Shown here one piece after another: positions 35,033 to 43,247 of a stretch of DNA of 64,000 nucleotides (positions within the stretch are counted from its first letter, which is position 1; each line of letters opens with the position of its first letter). This DNA is from Aeromonas veronii (GTDB taxonomy: Bacteria; Pseudomonadota; Gammaproteobacteria; Enterobacterales; Aeromonadaceae). The translations under genes and the position numbers were made by a program. The notes under the pieces were generated by a model. That model searched no databases, was not told where the DNA came from, and saw only the letters and a program-made list of their open reading frames with translations. Location of the stretch: the NCBI GenBank assembly GCA_041319085.1, contig CP101033.1, positions 3,250,501-3,314,500 of the forward strand, written 5' to 3'.

Positions 35033-35234
35033 AATGCAGTCTCCTCTCCTGATTGGGCTACTATTGAATCTTTTCTTGATCATAACAACCCGACCGCAAA
35101 TAACCCTCGACCCGGTCGCAAAATGGAGATGCGAGATTTTTTCTACGCTCGGTCACGCTCAATGCCATGGTATAAAATAGGGTATCGTTTTTTCCTCTGT
35201 CCCAACGAGGCCAGCAACGAGGCCCGCTCTGATC

Positions 35235-35987
35235 ATGCTACGCATCTGTCTGTTGCTCTGTTGTTTGTGCACGGTGGTTAATTGCCGAGCAGAGTCTATT
35301 GACGTTTATTGCGATGACTGGACCGGCTTTTGCCAACAGGATGGCAAAGGCATTTATCTCGATCTGGTTCGTGCCATCTACCAACCACTCGGCTATCAAG
35401 TCGTTCCCCATATCGTGCCCTACAAACGCGCCATCGCTATCATTGCCAAAAAAGGAGGCGATATGGCGATGGGGGTATATCGCGATGAAGTCACTGGTGT
35501 ACTACAACCGAGCTATCCCGCCGCCGCCGATGACCTGACCGTGTTCATGCTGAAAAAATGGCTGCCCACGTGGCAAGGAGAAAAAAGCCTGCAGGGACAA
35601 TCTGTGTTATGGCGACGGGGCTGGGCATTCGACAAATACATTGCTGTCACCATGCAGTGGCATGAAATCGATAGCGATGAGATGGCTCTGCAGCTGCTCG
35701 GCAAAGAGCGCTATCGCTATTTTCTGAGTGCGGGCGTGCTCTACAAGGAGGATGACCTCCCCCCCAGTTTGCATCGCGCCTTCCTGCGCTGGATCCCGAC
35801 CTACCCCATCTTTGCCGACACTCCCCAAGGCCATCGGCTATTACAACTCTGGGATAAGGGGATGGTTGGGTTGATCCGCAGCGGGACGCTGGCTGCAATA
35901 TATAAGCACTATCGGCTCTATCACTACCACCGAGGTTTTATCAGGGAGCTGGAACAGAAAGCCGCCGCCAGCCCGACCTCGAAATGA
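35235..35987 (+). CDS. Periplasmic solute-binding protein (SBP_bac_3-like)
   Basis: 250 residues. A signal peptide (MLRICLLLCCLCTVVNCRAES) is followed by the two-lobed binding-protein pattern: WTGFCQQDGKGIYLDLVRAIYQPLGYQ, then KRAIAIIAKKGGDMAMGVYRDE. It lacks nearby ABC permease genes and most likely senses or binds an amino-acid-like ligand alone. Such orphan proteins are frequent in Aeromonas and Vibrio. Ligand unknown. Confidence 0.75.
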   Translation: MLRICLLLCCLCTVVNCRAESIDVYCDDWTGFCQQDGKGIYLDLVRAIYQPLGYQVVPHIVPYKRAIAIIAKKGGDMAMGVYRDEVTGVLQPSYPAAADDLTVFMLKKWLPTWQGEKSLQGQSVLWRRGWAFDKYIAVTMQWHEIDSDEMALQLLGKERYRYFLSAGVLYKEDDLPPSLHRAFLRWIPTYPIFADTPQGHRLLQLWDKGMVGLIRSGTLAAIYKHYRLYHYHRGFIRELEQKAAASPTSK

Positions 35988-35991
35988 TCGC

Positions 35992-36456
35992 CTAGCGCTG
36001 ATTGTCCCCCCTCATCCCCTTCGCCAAGCGGTCATAGAGGATCACGTTGACCGAAGCAGCCAGATTCATGCAGCCCTGAGTCGGGACATAGACCACATCT
36101 TTCACCGCCCCGTAGCGCGCGGGATCGAGCGTGCCATCCTCCGGTCCGAAGATGTAGAAGGCGCGCTCCGGGTGAACATAGTCGGGCAGCGGTGTAGCGC
36201 CATCGATCAGATCGACCACCACGGGCACACATCCCTGCGGGATAAACGCCATCAGGTCATCCACCCCGAGCAGCGGGATCTTCTCCACCATCTGCTTGGT
36301 ATCGGTGGCAAAGCGGCGCGCCAGCTCGAAGCGGTTACCGGTGTAGTAGACCTCGTCCACCCCGTAGCAACCCGCAGCCCGCATCACGGCGCCGACATTT
36401 TCCGGGGACTTGGGATTGACCAGCCCCACGCAGCAGAATGCACTCTTTTCCATCAT
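35992..36456 (-). CDS. TrmH-family (SPOUT) RNA methyltransferase
   Basis: 154 residues. The SPOUT knot is visible: GLVNPKSPENVGAVMRAA (motif 1), YIFGPEDGTLD (motif 2) and VYVPTQGCMNLAASVNVILYD (motif 3, with the SAM-binding loop). It is as short as TrmL but its sequence differs from standard TrmL; the RNA target is not clear. Confidence 0.85.
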   Translation of the reverse strand: MMEKSAFCCVGLVNPKSPENVGAVMRAAGCYGVDEVYYTGNRFELARRFATDTKQMVEKIPLLGVDDLMAFIPQGCVPVVVDLIDGATPLPDYVHPERAFYIFGPEDGTLDPARYGAVKDVVYVPTQGCMNLAASVNVILYDRLAKGMRGDNQR

Positions 36457-36606
36457 CGCTCCTCATCTTGTGGCGGCCATTATAAGCCGCTGCAGGGCCA
36501 CCGACCCGTTAAAAGTACCCCACCCGGCTCAACCGCTTGCCAACCCATCGCCGATGTCGATTTTTTGTGCGCGCCCCGGCATTTTTGACACGAACCGGTG
36601 ACGGGC

Positions 36607-36640
36607 AAACGTTTTTCGACAATAATAGACAAACGTTTGT
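36607..36640 (+). promoter_or_regulatory. Repeated palindromic operator upstream of psuK
   Basis: ACAAACGTTTGT (36629-36640) is a perfect palindrome; an AAACGTTT core also occurs at 36607-36614, 24 bases upstream. A third related half-site, ATGTTTGTCT, is next to the start codon. TTGACA at 36585-36590 could be a -35 box, but no good -10 is placed. PsuK has its own winged-HTH domain, so autoregulation is a fair guess. Confidence 0.5.
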
Positions 36641-36656
36641 AACTGGATGTTTGTCT

Positions 36657-37748
36657 ATGACGGAACGTGAGCAAGAGATCCTCGCCCTGCTGCGTCAGGA
36701 TCCCATGATTGCCCAGCAGGATCTGGCCGATCGCCTCGGCATCAGCCGCTCCGCGCTGGCCAGCCATATCTCCAGCCTGATCCGGCAAGGCTATGTGCAG
36801 GGCCGCGGTTATGTATTGCGAGAGGGCCCCTACGCCGTGGTGATCGGCGGTGCCAATATGGATATTTGCGGCACCAGCCACGACAACCTGCTGCTCGGCG
36901 ACTCCAACCCGGGCAAGGTGCGCACCTCGGCCGGTGGTGTCGGCCGCAATATCGCCGAGAATCTGGCGCGGCTTGGCAGCGATACCCGATTGCTGACAGC
37001 AGTCGGCAATGACCAGTATGGCCACCATCTATTAGAGGTGAGCCAGCGGGCCGGTGTCGATGTGCGCCAGACGCTGGTGCTCGATGGCCACGCGACCTCC
37101 TGCTACCTCAGCCTGCATGATGGCAGCGGCGAAATGAGCTGCGCCATCAACGACATGGCCATCATAGAGCAGCTCACCCCAGCCCGCCTGACTCCGCTCG
37201 GCGGCTTTCTCGGCGGAGCCCGGCTCTGGGTGCTCGACACCAATCTTGCCATCCACACCCTCGACTGGCTGTTCGAACGACAAGGGGATCACGCCATCTT
37301 TGTCGATACCGTCTCGGTGGCCAAGGTGGAGAAGATCCGCCCCTGGCTCGGCAAGATCCACACCCTCAAACCCAATCGCAGCGAAGCGGAGCAACTGTGC
37401 GGCATGACCATCGCCGGGCCCGACACCTGGCCCATGGTGGCCGCCTGGTTCCACCGTGCCGGGGTCAAGCGGCTGTTCCTCAGCCTGGGCGAACAGGGGA
37501 TCTTCTACAGCGATGGCGAGCAGCAGGGCCACCTGCCGGTGCTGGGCAGTCCGGTACTCAACGTCACCGGCGGCGGCGATGCCTTTATGGCTGGCCTCGC
37601 CCATGCCTGGCTGCAACAACTCGACATCGCCCAGACCACCCGCTTTGCCCTGGGCTGCGCCGCCCTGACCGTCAATTGTTCCGATACCGTTTTTTCCGGT
37701 CTCTGCAAGACCGCCGTTGATCGCATACTGGAGGAGTACTCATGCTGA
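36657..37748 (+). CDS. psuK: Pseudouridine kinase with N-terminal winged HTH
   Basis: 363 residues from the ATG at 36657; an upstream extension has no support. Residues 1-60 form a winged HTH (REQEILALLRQDPMIAQQDL, ADRLGISRSALASHISSL). Residues 65-360 are a PfkB-type kinase: GGANMDICG, GGVGRNIAENLARLG and the catalytic TGGGDAFMAGL. PsuK phosphorylates pseudouridine to 5'-phosphate, which PsuG then splits. Fusion of HTH and kinase is known for YeiI-type enzymes. The stop overlaps the psuG start by seven bases. Confidence 0.88.
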   Translation: MTEREQEILALLRQDPMIAQQDLADRLGISRSALASHISSLIRQGYVQGRGYVLREGPYAVVIGGANMDICGTSHDNLLLGDSNPGKVRTSAGGVGRNIAENLARLGSDTRLLTAVGNDQYGHHLLEVSQRAGVDVRQTLVLDGHATSCYLSLHDGSGEMSCAINDMAIIEQLTPARLTPLGGFLGGARLWVLDTNLAIHTLDWLFERQGDHAIFVDTVSVAKVEKIRPWLGKIHTLKPNRSEAEQLCGMTIAGPDTWPMVAAWFHRAGVKRLFLSLGEQGIFYSDGEQQGHLPVLGSPVLNVTGGGDAFMAGLAHAWLQQLDIAQTTRFALGCAALTVNCSDTVFSGLCKTAVDRILEEYSC

Positions 37749-38650
37749 ACGCTTACCTCGATATCCAACCCGAAGTCGCCGCCGCGCTGGCCGCCGGCAA
37801 GCCGGTGGTGGCTCTGGAGTCCACCATCATCTCCCACGGCATGCCCTATCCGCAGAACGTGGAGACGGCCCGTCAGGTGGAACAAGTGGTGCGCGATAAC
37901 GGCGCCATTCCGGCCACCATCGCCATCCTCGACGGCCGCCTCAAGGTGGGTCTCGATGCCGGTGCGCTGGAAGCGCTGGGCCGGGCCGGCCATGCCGTCA
38001 CCAAGTGCAGCCGCCGCGACATTCCGTTCGTGCTGGCGCGCAAGGGGATGGGCGCGACCACGGTCGCCTCCACCATGATAGTGGCCGCCATGGCGGGGAT
38101 CCGGGTGTTCGCTACCGGTGGCATTGGCGGGGTACATCGCGGCGCACAGGAGACCTTCGATATCTCGGCTGATCTGCAGGAGCTGGCGCAAACGCCGGTG
38201 GCCGTGGTCTGCGCGGGTGCCAAGTCGATCCTCGATATCGGCCTGACCCTGGAGTATCTGGAGACCCAGGGCGTACCGGTGATTGGCTATGGAACCGAAG
38301 AGCTGCCCGCCTTCTACACCCGCGAGAGCGGCTTCAAGGTCGATTATCGCCTAGATACCCCAGCCGCCATCGCCGAAGCGCTTCGCCTCAAGTGGGAGCT
38401 GGGACTGGCGGGCGGTGCCGTGGTCGCCAACCCCATCCCGACCGAGTTTGCCATGCCAAAGGCCGATATCGACGCGGCCATTGCCCAGGCACTGCGTGAA
38501 GCGGATGAGCAGGCAATCAAGGGAAAAGCCTCGACGCCCTTCCTGCTGGCCCGCGTCTGCGAGCTGACCGGCGGCAACTCGCTCGCCGCCAATATCCAGC
38601 TGGTACTGAACAACGCGGCGCTCGGCGCCCGGATCGCCGCCGCGCTGTAA
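37742..38650 (+). CDS. psuG: Pseudouridine-5'-phosphate glycosidase
   Basis: 302 residues. Family motifs: VALESTIISHGMPYPQN near 28, KVGLDAGALEALG, CSRRDIPFVLARKGMGATTV (with catalytic Lys), GIRVFATGGIGGVHRGA and VCAGAKSILDIG. PsuG splits pseudouridine 5'-phosphate to uracil and ribose 5-phosphate (reversibly), with Mn2+. It forms a coupled two-gene operon with psuK, completing a route for salvage of pseudouridine from RNA. Confidence 0.95.
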   Translation: MLNAYLDIQPEVAAALAAGKPVVALESTIISHGMPYPQNVETARQVEQVVRDNGAIPATIAILDGRLKVGLDAGALEALGRAGHAVTKCSRRDIPFVLARKGMGATTVASTMIVAAMAGIRVFATGGIGGVHRGAQETFDISADLQELAQTPVAVVCAGAKSILDIGLTLEYLETQGVPVIGYGTEELPAFYTRESGFKVDYRLDTPAAIAEALRLKWELGLAGGAVVANPIPTEFAMPKADIDAAIAQALREADEQAIKGKASTPFLLARVCELTGGNSLAANIQLVLNNAALGARIAAAL

Positions 38651-38666
38651 TCAAAAGCCCAAATGA

Positions 38667-38690
38667 AAGGAGGGCCACGTTGGCCCTCCT
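38667..38690. terminator. Convergent hairpin between psuG and the small lipoprotein
   Basis: AGGAGGGCCA and TGGCCCTCCT pair around CGT. T-richness follows better on the minus strand. Confidence 0.55.
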
Positions 38691-38694
38691 GCTA

Positions 38695-38907
38695 TCACAT
38701 GTTTTTGATCTCGTTGCCGATGCCCTTGACGGTATCGCGCGTGCCGTTACCTATCTCCTTGGTCACATCACGGGTCGTATGGCCTATCTCTCGGGTCACA
38801 TCGCGAGAGGTATGGCCAATCGTTCGACCCATTCCCTTCATCTCGGCACACCCCGCCAGTACAACGCCGGCAATCAGCACAACGAATGTCATCTGTGCAG
38901 TGTTCAT
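38695..38907 (-). CDS. Small lipoprotein with 11-residue repeats
   Basis: 70 residues starting at 38907, inside a longer unsupported frame. Lipobox LAGC gives Cys20 (MNTAQMTFVVLIAGVVLAGC). After it come three units of 11 residues: IGHTSRDVTRE, IGHTTRDVTKE, IGNGTRDTVKG, then IGNEIKNM. The repeat gives an amphipathic helix with an 11-residue period. It resembles entericidin-like or small toxin-antitoxin lipoproteins in size, but I do not recognise a family. Confidence 0.65.
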   Translation of the reverse strand: MNTAQMTFVVLIAGVVLAGCAEMKGMGRTIGHTSRDVTREIGHTTRDVTKEIGNGTRDTVKGIGNEIKNM

Positions 38908-38930
38908 GTTTGTCACGTCTCCAGCAACGC

Positions 38931-39992
38931 TCACAATGGCTTGGCAACCAGCAGGGTATGACCTGGCCCCGGAATGTCGTGATCCTCCTCGACATGAAAC
39001 TCCGCCTCTCGCAGACACTGATAGAACTCCTTGGAGTGGTAGAAGCGGCTGTTGCCATTGGCCAGACAAGTAAAGTAGAGGGAGGTGGCATTGAGGCTGA
39101 AACTCGCCGCCTCGAACGGCTGCCGATCCCAGAACAGATCCAGGATACACAACCTCGCCCCCTTCTTCATACTGCTCCTGATCCGCCGCAGCATGGCGAC
39201 AATCTCATCATGGCTGAAGCAATCGAGGAACTGGCTCATCCACCAGATGTCCGCCTCGCCGGGCAGCACTTGCTCCGACAACAGATTGACAGGATACCCG
39301 TGCACCCGTTCGGCCAGCCCTGCGGCCCGGATCTGCTCGCTGGCCATGGCAATCTGCTCTGGTAGATCGAGAATGGTCACCTGCAACTCGGAGCTGCGTC
39401 GAGCGCACGAGATAGCCCATTTGCCGGTGTTCCCCCCCAAATCGTAGATGTGGCTCGGCTCATATCCGAGCACCAGATCCTGCGCTTGCTTAAACGCCCA
39501 GTCTGAATAGAAGTGATCGAAGCGAAACCAGCTGCTTCGTGCCGGCTCCGGCAGATCCTTCAGGTGGGCATAGATATTTGACCAGTCACCAAACTCCTTG
39601 AGCCCGGCAGGCGTACCGCTTTCGATGGCCTGTTGCAGATGGGCAAGCGGCTTGTAACAGACGTGTTGAACAAAATCCATGTTGACCCGGGTCATGGGGT
39701 CGCTCAGCAGATAGTGGCCCACCTTGTCCAGCAGGTAACACTCCCCGTTGAGGTGGCAGATACCGCCACCCAACCCCATATCGAGCAGTACGCTGACCGC
39801 ATACTCGGTCAAGCCGGTCGCCTCGGCGATCTGCGTTGCCGTCGCGCCCTGCCGCTCTTTGGCAAGAAATGCCAGAATACCAAATTCGCGCAAACTCCAG
39901 GCTGCCTGAAACAGCATGGGAGCAAACGCGATACGCTGGGCCTGGCTGATGGCATCCAGTGCGTTATAACGATCCGACTGATAGTGATTCAA
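38931..39992 (-). CDS. SAM-dependent methyltransferase of the APE cluster
   Basis: 353 residues. A winged-HTH dimerisation domain (FGILAFLAKERQGATATQIA, EATGLTEYAVSVLLDM) is followed by a class I SAM fold: YDLGGNTGKWAIS (motif I), TILDLPEQI (motif II), and IRSSMKKGARLCILDLFWD (near motif IV/V). This is the plant-type O-methyltransferase architecture (methyltransf_2). Aryl polyene clusters often contain such an enzyme, which may methylate the aryl head group. It diverges from the APE operon across a 698-base gap that also holds a gene remnant. Confidence 0.78.
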   Translation of the reverse strand: MNHYQSDRYNALDAISQAQRIAFAPMLFQAAWSLREFGILAFLAKERQGATATQIAEATGLTEYAVSVLLDMGLGGGICHLNGECYLLDKVGHYLLSDPMTRVNMDFVQHVCYKPLAHLQQAIESGTPAGLKEFGDWSNIYAHLKDLPEPARSSWFRFDHFYSDWAFKQAQDLVLGYEPSHIYDLGGNTGKWAISCARRSSELQVTILDLPEQIAMASEQIRAAGLAERVHGYPVNLLSEQVLPGEADIWWMSQFLDCFSHDEIVAMLRRIRSSMKKGARLCILDLFWDRQPFEAASFSLNATSLYFTCLANGNSRFYHSKEFYQCLREAEFHVEEDHDIPGPGHTLLVAKPL

Positions 39993-40004
39993 AATACACC
40001 AACC

Positions 40005-40217
40005 TTACTTGTAACTGCTGGCGCGATTCAGTTCGAGTTGAATGGCCTGTTTCAGACTGTTAATCCAACGGTTGTCATTACGGTGGATTTTCCCTTTACC
40101 TTTGCCATCCCAATTGATACTGATCAAATAATTAATGGAATAGTTGGTCGTGTTATTAAGGAGTGCTGATATTGGCCAGATGCTGACGAACTTGAATATA
40201 GCCAGTAATTAATCATG
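40005..40217 (-). pseudogene. Frameshifted remnant of an unrecognised gene
   Basis: On the minus strand, a frame ending at 40005 (TAA) gives SINYLISINWDGKGKGKIHR, then NDNRWINSLKQAIQLELNRA and SSYK, which reads like real protein but has no start codon. Immediately upstream, another frame reads GYIQVRQHLANISTP before a stop, continuing in the same sense, as if one gene had a frameshift near 40165. The stretch starts after a TGA near 40217. I do not know the parent family. Confidence 0.4.
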
Positions 40218-40690
40218 AGTGTTCTTAACGCATCACCCACTTTTTATTGACGCAGACATTAATAATCGTTTAAGAAATTATCTGTCACTCTCTACCTTAT
40301 AACGACAGGCGCTAAGATTGCTCGGCACCGAACGAATTGTCATATGCTCATGATCGGTTGGGTGGTGGAACAGCTAGCAACCGGTGCTAAGATAAACGCT
40401 ACAAAAATATACTTTTGCACTTTCATTTCATTAACCTTTACACTGTGACAGCTACTAAAAATCACCGTAATAAAACAATAAAAAACGTAAGCTTTCAATA
40501 AATAAAATAATTTGAATTAACTTTGTATTGCGCATATTGGCATGCATACACATTCCCTCTAGCCATCAAGGAAAAGAATGGTAATATGCGACCCCTATCT
40601 CAGAATTCTTAACCGGAGCTGAATCGACTTTTTCTGGGCCCGGTTACATCTCCCCAAGTATCACTGTCGTTAGCGCATCAAGGTCGTCTC
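40218..40690. other. AT-rich gap upstream of the APE operon
   Basis: No gene is supported. The stretch is far richer in A and T than the rest of the window, especially 40430-40530, with several A tracts. It probably contains the APE operon promoter and could be a target for H-NS-like silencing. Confidence 0.6.
40512..40540 (+). promoter_or_regulatory. Possible APE operon promoter
   Basis: TTGAAT, 17 bases, TATTGG. Placed about 150 bases ahead of the first gene. The match is loose. Confidence 0.3.
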
Positions 40691-41401
40691 GTGCACAGAA
40701 TACCCACTTTTTCCATCGCTGAAAGCCACGCCCTCGCTCCGGGCATGTCGACCCGGGAGCAGTGGCTGACATGGGCGAAAGATGGCTTCTGGCTGCCACC
40801 GACAACCGTTGTGACACCCCATATTCCCATGATGGTAGCGCGGCGTATGAGCCTGGGTGGACGCTTGGCCGTCGAGCTGGCACTGACCATGATGGAGCGG
40901 CATCCCCTTGATGCCGCCGTGTTTGCCAGCCGCCATGGGGAGCTCGAACGCTCCATCACCCTGCTGCAGGCGCTGGCGGCACAGCGCGCCCTCTCCCCCA
41001 CGGATTTCTCTCAATCGGTACACAATACGTCGGCGGGTCTGGCCTCCATTCAGGGGCAGCAGACCATACCTATGAGTTCGCTGGCATCCGGTGAGGGCAG
41101 CTTTGCCGCTGCCTTGCAGGAGGCTATCGGCATGTTGGCCGATGGTCTGCAAAAGGTGCTGGTGGTGGCATTTGAAGGTCATATCCCGCCATTTTCCCAA
41201 CCCTGGCTTGCCCATGAGCTGCCGCCACGCGCCGTGGCACTGGTGTTGGCAAAAGGTGGGGAGTGGCAGGGATGCAGGACGACAACTTCTGTCCCACCAG
41301 AGACGGATGGCGCATTATCGTGCTGGCGTGCCCAACTGATGGGGTTATCGCAATTCACGATATTTGATGGGCGGCAGGGGTGGTTATGGCAACGCACCTG
41401 A
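40691..41401 (+). CDS. apeC: APE ketosynthase chain-length factor
   Basis: 236 residues from a GTG at 40691 (AAGG eight bases upstream). It resembles the N-terminal half of a beta-ketoacyl synthase (ELERSITLLQALAAQRALSP, then HNTSAGLASIQG), but the active-site Cys is replaced: SSLASGEGSF has Ala132 where synthases have TACSSS. This is the chain-length-factor type found in APE clusters, pairing with ApeO. It is first in a 17-gene operon. Symbol assigned by position and family. Confidence 0.82.
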   Translation: MHRIPTFSIAESHALAPGMSTREQWLTWAKDGFWLPPTTVVTPHIPMMVARRMSLGGRLAVELALTMMERHPLDAAVFASRHGELERSITLLQALAAQRALSPTDFSQSVHNTSAGLASIQGQQTIPMSSLASGEGSFAAALQEAIGMLADGLQKVLVVAFEGHIPPFSQPWLAHELPPRAVALVLAKGGEWQGCRTTTSVPPETDGALSCWRAQLMGLSQFTIFDGRQGWLWQRT

Positions 41402-42180
41402 ACCGGTTGTGGCGATTACTGGGCACTATGCTGGGTTTTAGTCTGTTTGGCTGCGGCGGAATATGGCTGACACTGTTCTGGTTCCCTTTGCTTAGCCTGT
41501 TTTTTCATGGTGAAATGCGCCGCCGCTGGGCTCAGGGTTCGATTCGTCACTCCTTTCGCCTCTTTATGCGTTTTTTAAAGATGATGGGGGTGCTTGATTA
41601 TCGGGTCGAGGATATTCCCGCCAACCTGGAAGGTACTTTGGTCTTGGCGAATCACCCCAGCCTGCTTGATTATGTGTTGCTGGCTTCTGAGATGCCAAAC
41701 TGTGATTGCATCGTCAAAGAAGCGCTGTGGCGTAATCCATTTGTTGCCGGCGTTGTGCGCGCCGCCGACTATATTCCCAACGTGGCTGCCGAGCGGTTAT
41801 TGCCATTATGTATCGAGCGGATCCGGCAAGGGGGGATATTGCTGATATTTCCCGAAGGCACTCGCACCACCCCAGGAGCCCCCCTGCGCCTGCAACGCGG
41901 TGCGGCGCAGCTGGCGGTGCGCAGTGGCGCCAGGTTGCAGCCGGTTAGCATCCACTGCTCGGCCAGATTTCTGACCAAGCAGCACAAGTGGTTTCACGTA
42001 CCCGAACACAAGCCGGTGTTTACCGTCCAGTTTTTGCCCCAGTGTCAGGCGCAGGATCTGGTCCCGGCACACGAGGCCCCTTCACTGGCGGCCCGTCATC
42101 TGACTCACTATTTCACCCGGGTATTGAGCCCGGGCAATCAAGACCCGGTATGGACTCAAGATGCAACAAGCCCTAATTGA
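41386..42180 (+). CDS. apeD: APE lysophospholipid-like acyltransferase
   Basis: 264 residues from the ATG at 41386 (GGCAGGGG ahead). After a membrane anchor (MLGFSLFGCGGIWLTLFWF) comes a PlsC-type acyltransferase: NHPSLLDYVLLASEMP (H-x4-D), then a FPEGTRTTPG motif. In APE clusters this enzyme is thought to link the polyene or a fatty acid to a carrier lipid. Overlaps the previous gene by 16 bases. Confidence 0.85.
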   Translation: MATHLNRLWRLLGTMLGFSLFGCGGIWLTLFWFPLLSLFFHGEMRRRWAQGSIRHSFRLFMRFLKMMGVLDYRVEDIPANLEGTLVLANHPSLLDYVLLASEMPNCDCIVKEALWRNPFVAGVVRAADYIPNVAAERLLPLCIERIRQGGILLIFPEGTRTTPGAPLRLQRGAAQLAVRSGARLQPVSIHCSARFLTKQHKWFHVPEHKPVFTVQFLPQCQAQDLVPAHEAPSLAARHLTHYFTRVLSPGNQDPVWTQDATSPN

Positions 42181-42427
42181 AGAGATCAAGCAACTGATTA
42201 TCGACAGCCTCAATCTGGAAGGCATGACTCCGTCCGAGATTGAGACCGATGCCCCGCTGTTTGGCGATGGCCTCGGCCTCGACTCCATTGATGCGCTGGA
42301 GCTGGGCCTCGCGATGAAAGGCCGTTACTGTATCGTGCTCTCCGCTGATGATGAGAACACCCGCCGCCACTTTGCCTCGGTCGCCGCGCTGGCCGCGTTG
42401 GTGAAGGCCCAGCAGGAGCGTGCATGA
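42161..42427 (+). CDS. apeE: APE acyl carrier protein 1
   Basis: 88 residues. The 4'-phosphopantetheine serine is Ser42 in GLGLDSIDALELG. A typical four-helix ACP. The start lies inside the end of the acyltransferase gene (20-base overlap). It presumably carries the growing polyene. Confidence 0.92.
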   Translation: MQQALIEEIKQLIIDSLNLEGMTPSEIETDAPLFGDGLGLDSIDALELGLAMKGRYCIVLSADDENTRRHFASVAALAALVKAQQERA

Positions 42428-42672
42428 TGACCAGAGAGGAGATTTTCAACGAGATCCGCAGTGCTCTGGTCGATCTGTTCGAGATTGATGCCGACGCCGT
42501 GACCCTGGATGCCCAGCTCTATCAGCAGTTGGAGCTCGATAGCATTGATGCCATCGATCTGGTGGTGCATCTGCAAAAGCTCACCGGCAAGAAGATCAAG
42601 CCGGAAGAGTTCAAATCCGTGCGTACCGTGGCCGATGTGGTGGACGCGGTAGAGCGCCTGCTCGCAGCCTGA
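42424..42672 (+). CDS. apeF: APE acyl carrier protein 2
   Basis: 82 residues, with the phosphopantetheine serine at Ser40 (LELDSIDAIDLV). Closely related in layout to the preceding ACP. A second ACP lets the cluster load starter and extender units separately. Four-base ATGA overlap with apeE. Confidence 0.92.
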   Translation: MMTREEIFNEIRSALVDLFEIDADAVTLDAQLYQQLELDSIDAIDLVVHLQKLTGKKIKPEEFKSVRTVADVVDAVERLLAA

Positions 42673-43247
42673 TGGTGCGTGGTCTCAACCTGCTGGCAGG
42701 GGGAGTGCTGCTGCTCTATCCCCTGCTGGTCTATTTCGGTATGACCCGCTGGAGTCACGACTCGCTGGCGCTGTTGCTGTTACCGCTGTTTGCCTTGCGT
42801 TTGCTGCCAGGTGGCGCACTGCTGCGCGAATGGTGGTGGGCGGCGCGTCTGGCCAGCGTGGTGGGATTGTCGCTGGTGGTGCTTAGCCTGTGGTTTAAAG
42901 CCCATAACTGGTTATTGTTCTATCCGCTGGTGGTTAATCTGACTCTGCTGGCGGTATTTGGCTGGAGTCTGCGCCAGCCCATGACGCTGGTGGAGCGGCT
43001 AGCTCGCCTGACCACACCTGACTTGCCGCCACGTGGCGTGCACTATACCCGGCGCGTTACCCAGGTGTGGTGCCTGTTTTTTATCGTCAACGGGACCTTG
43101 GCCGCCCTGACCATCCTGCACGGCGATCTTGCGCTGTGGAGTCTCTATAACGGTCTGATTAGCTATGTGCTGATCGGCGTCTTGATGGGGGGAGAGTGGC
43201 TTGTGCGCCAACATGTGATGCGGGGAGGGAACGATGACCCTGCTTGA
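42672..43247 (+). CDS. apeG: APE cluster membrane protein (COG4648 type)
   Basis: 191 residues with about five hydrophobic helices (LNLLAGGVLLLYPLLVYFG, SLALLLLPLFALRLLPG, VVGLSLVVLSLWF, NWLLFYPLVVNLTLLAVFG and ending LISYVLIGVLMGG). The position between ACP and AMP ligase genes is that of the COG4648 membrane protein of APE clusters. Its role is unknown, perhaps assembly at the inner membrane. Confidence 0.8.
   Translation: MVRGLNLLAGGVLLLYPLLVYFGMTRWSHDSLALLLLPLFALRLLPGGALLREWWWAARLASVVGLSLVVLSLWFKAHNWLLFYPLVVNLTLLAVFGWSLRQPMTLVERLARLTTPDLPPRGVHYTRRVTQVWCLFFIVNGTLAALTILHGDLALWSLYNGLISYVLIGVLMGGEWLVRQHVMRGGNDDPA

Noticed and set aside
39633..40169. Plus-strand ORF over the methyltransferase start and the remnant
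   Set aside because: Its sequence is only the reverse of the methyltransferase gene and of the fragment on the minus strand.
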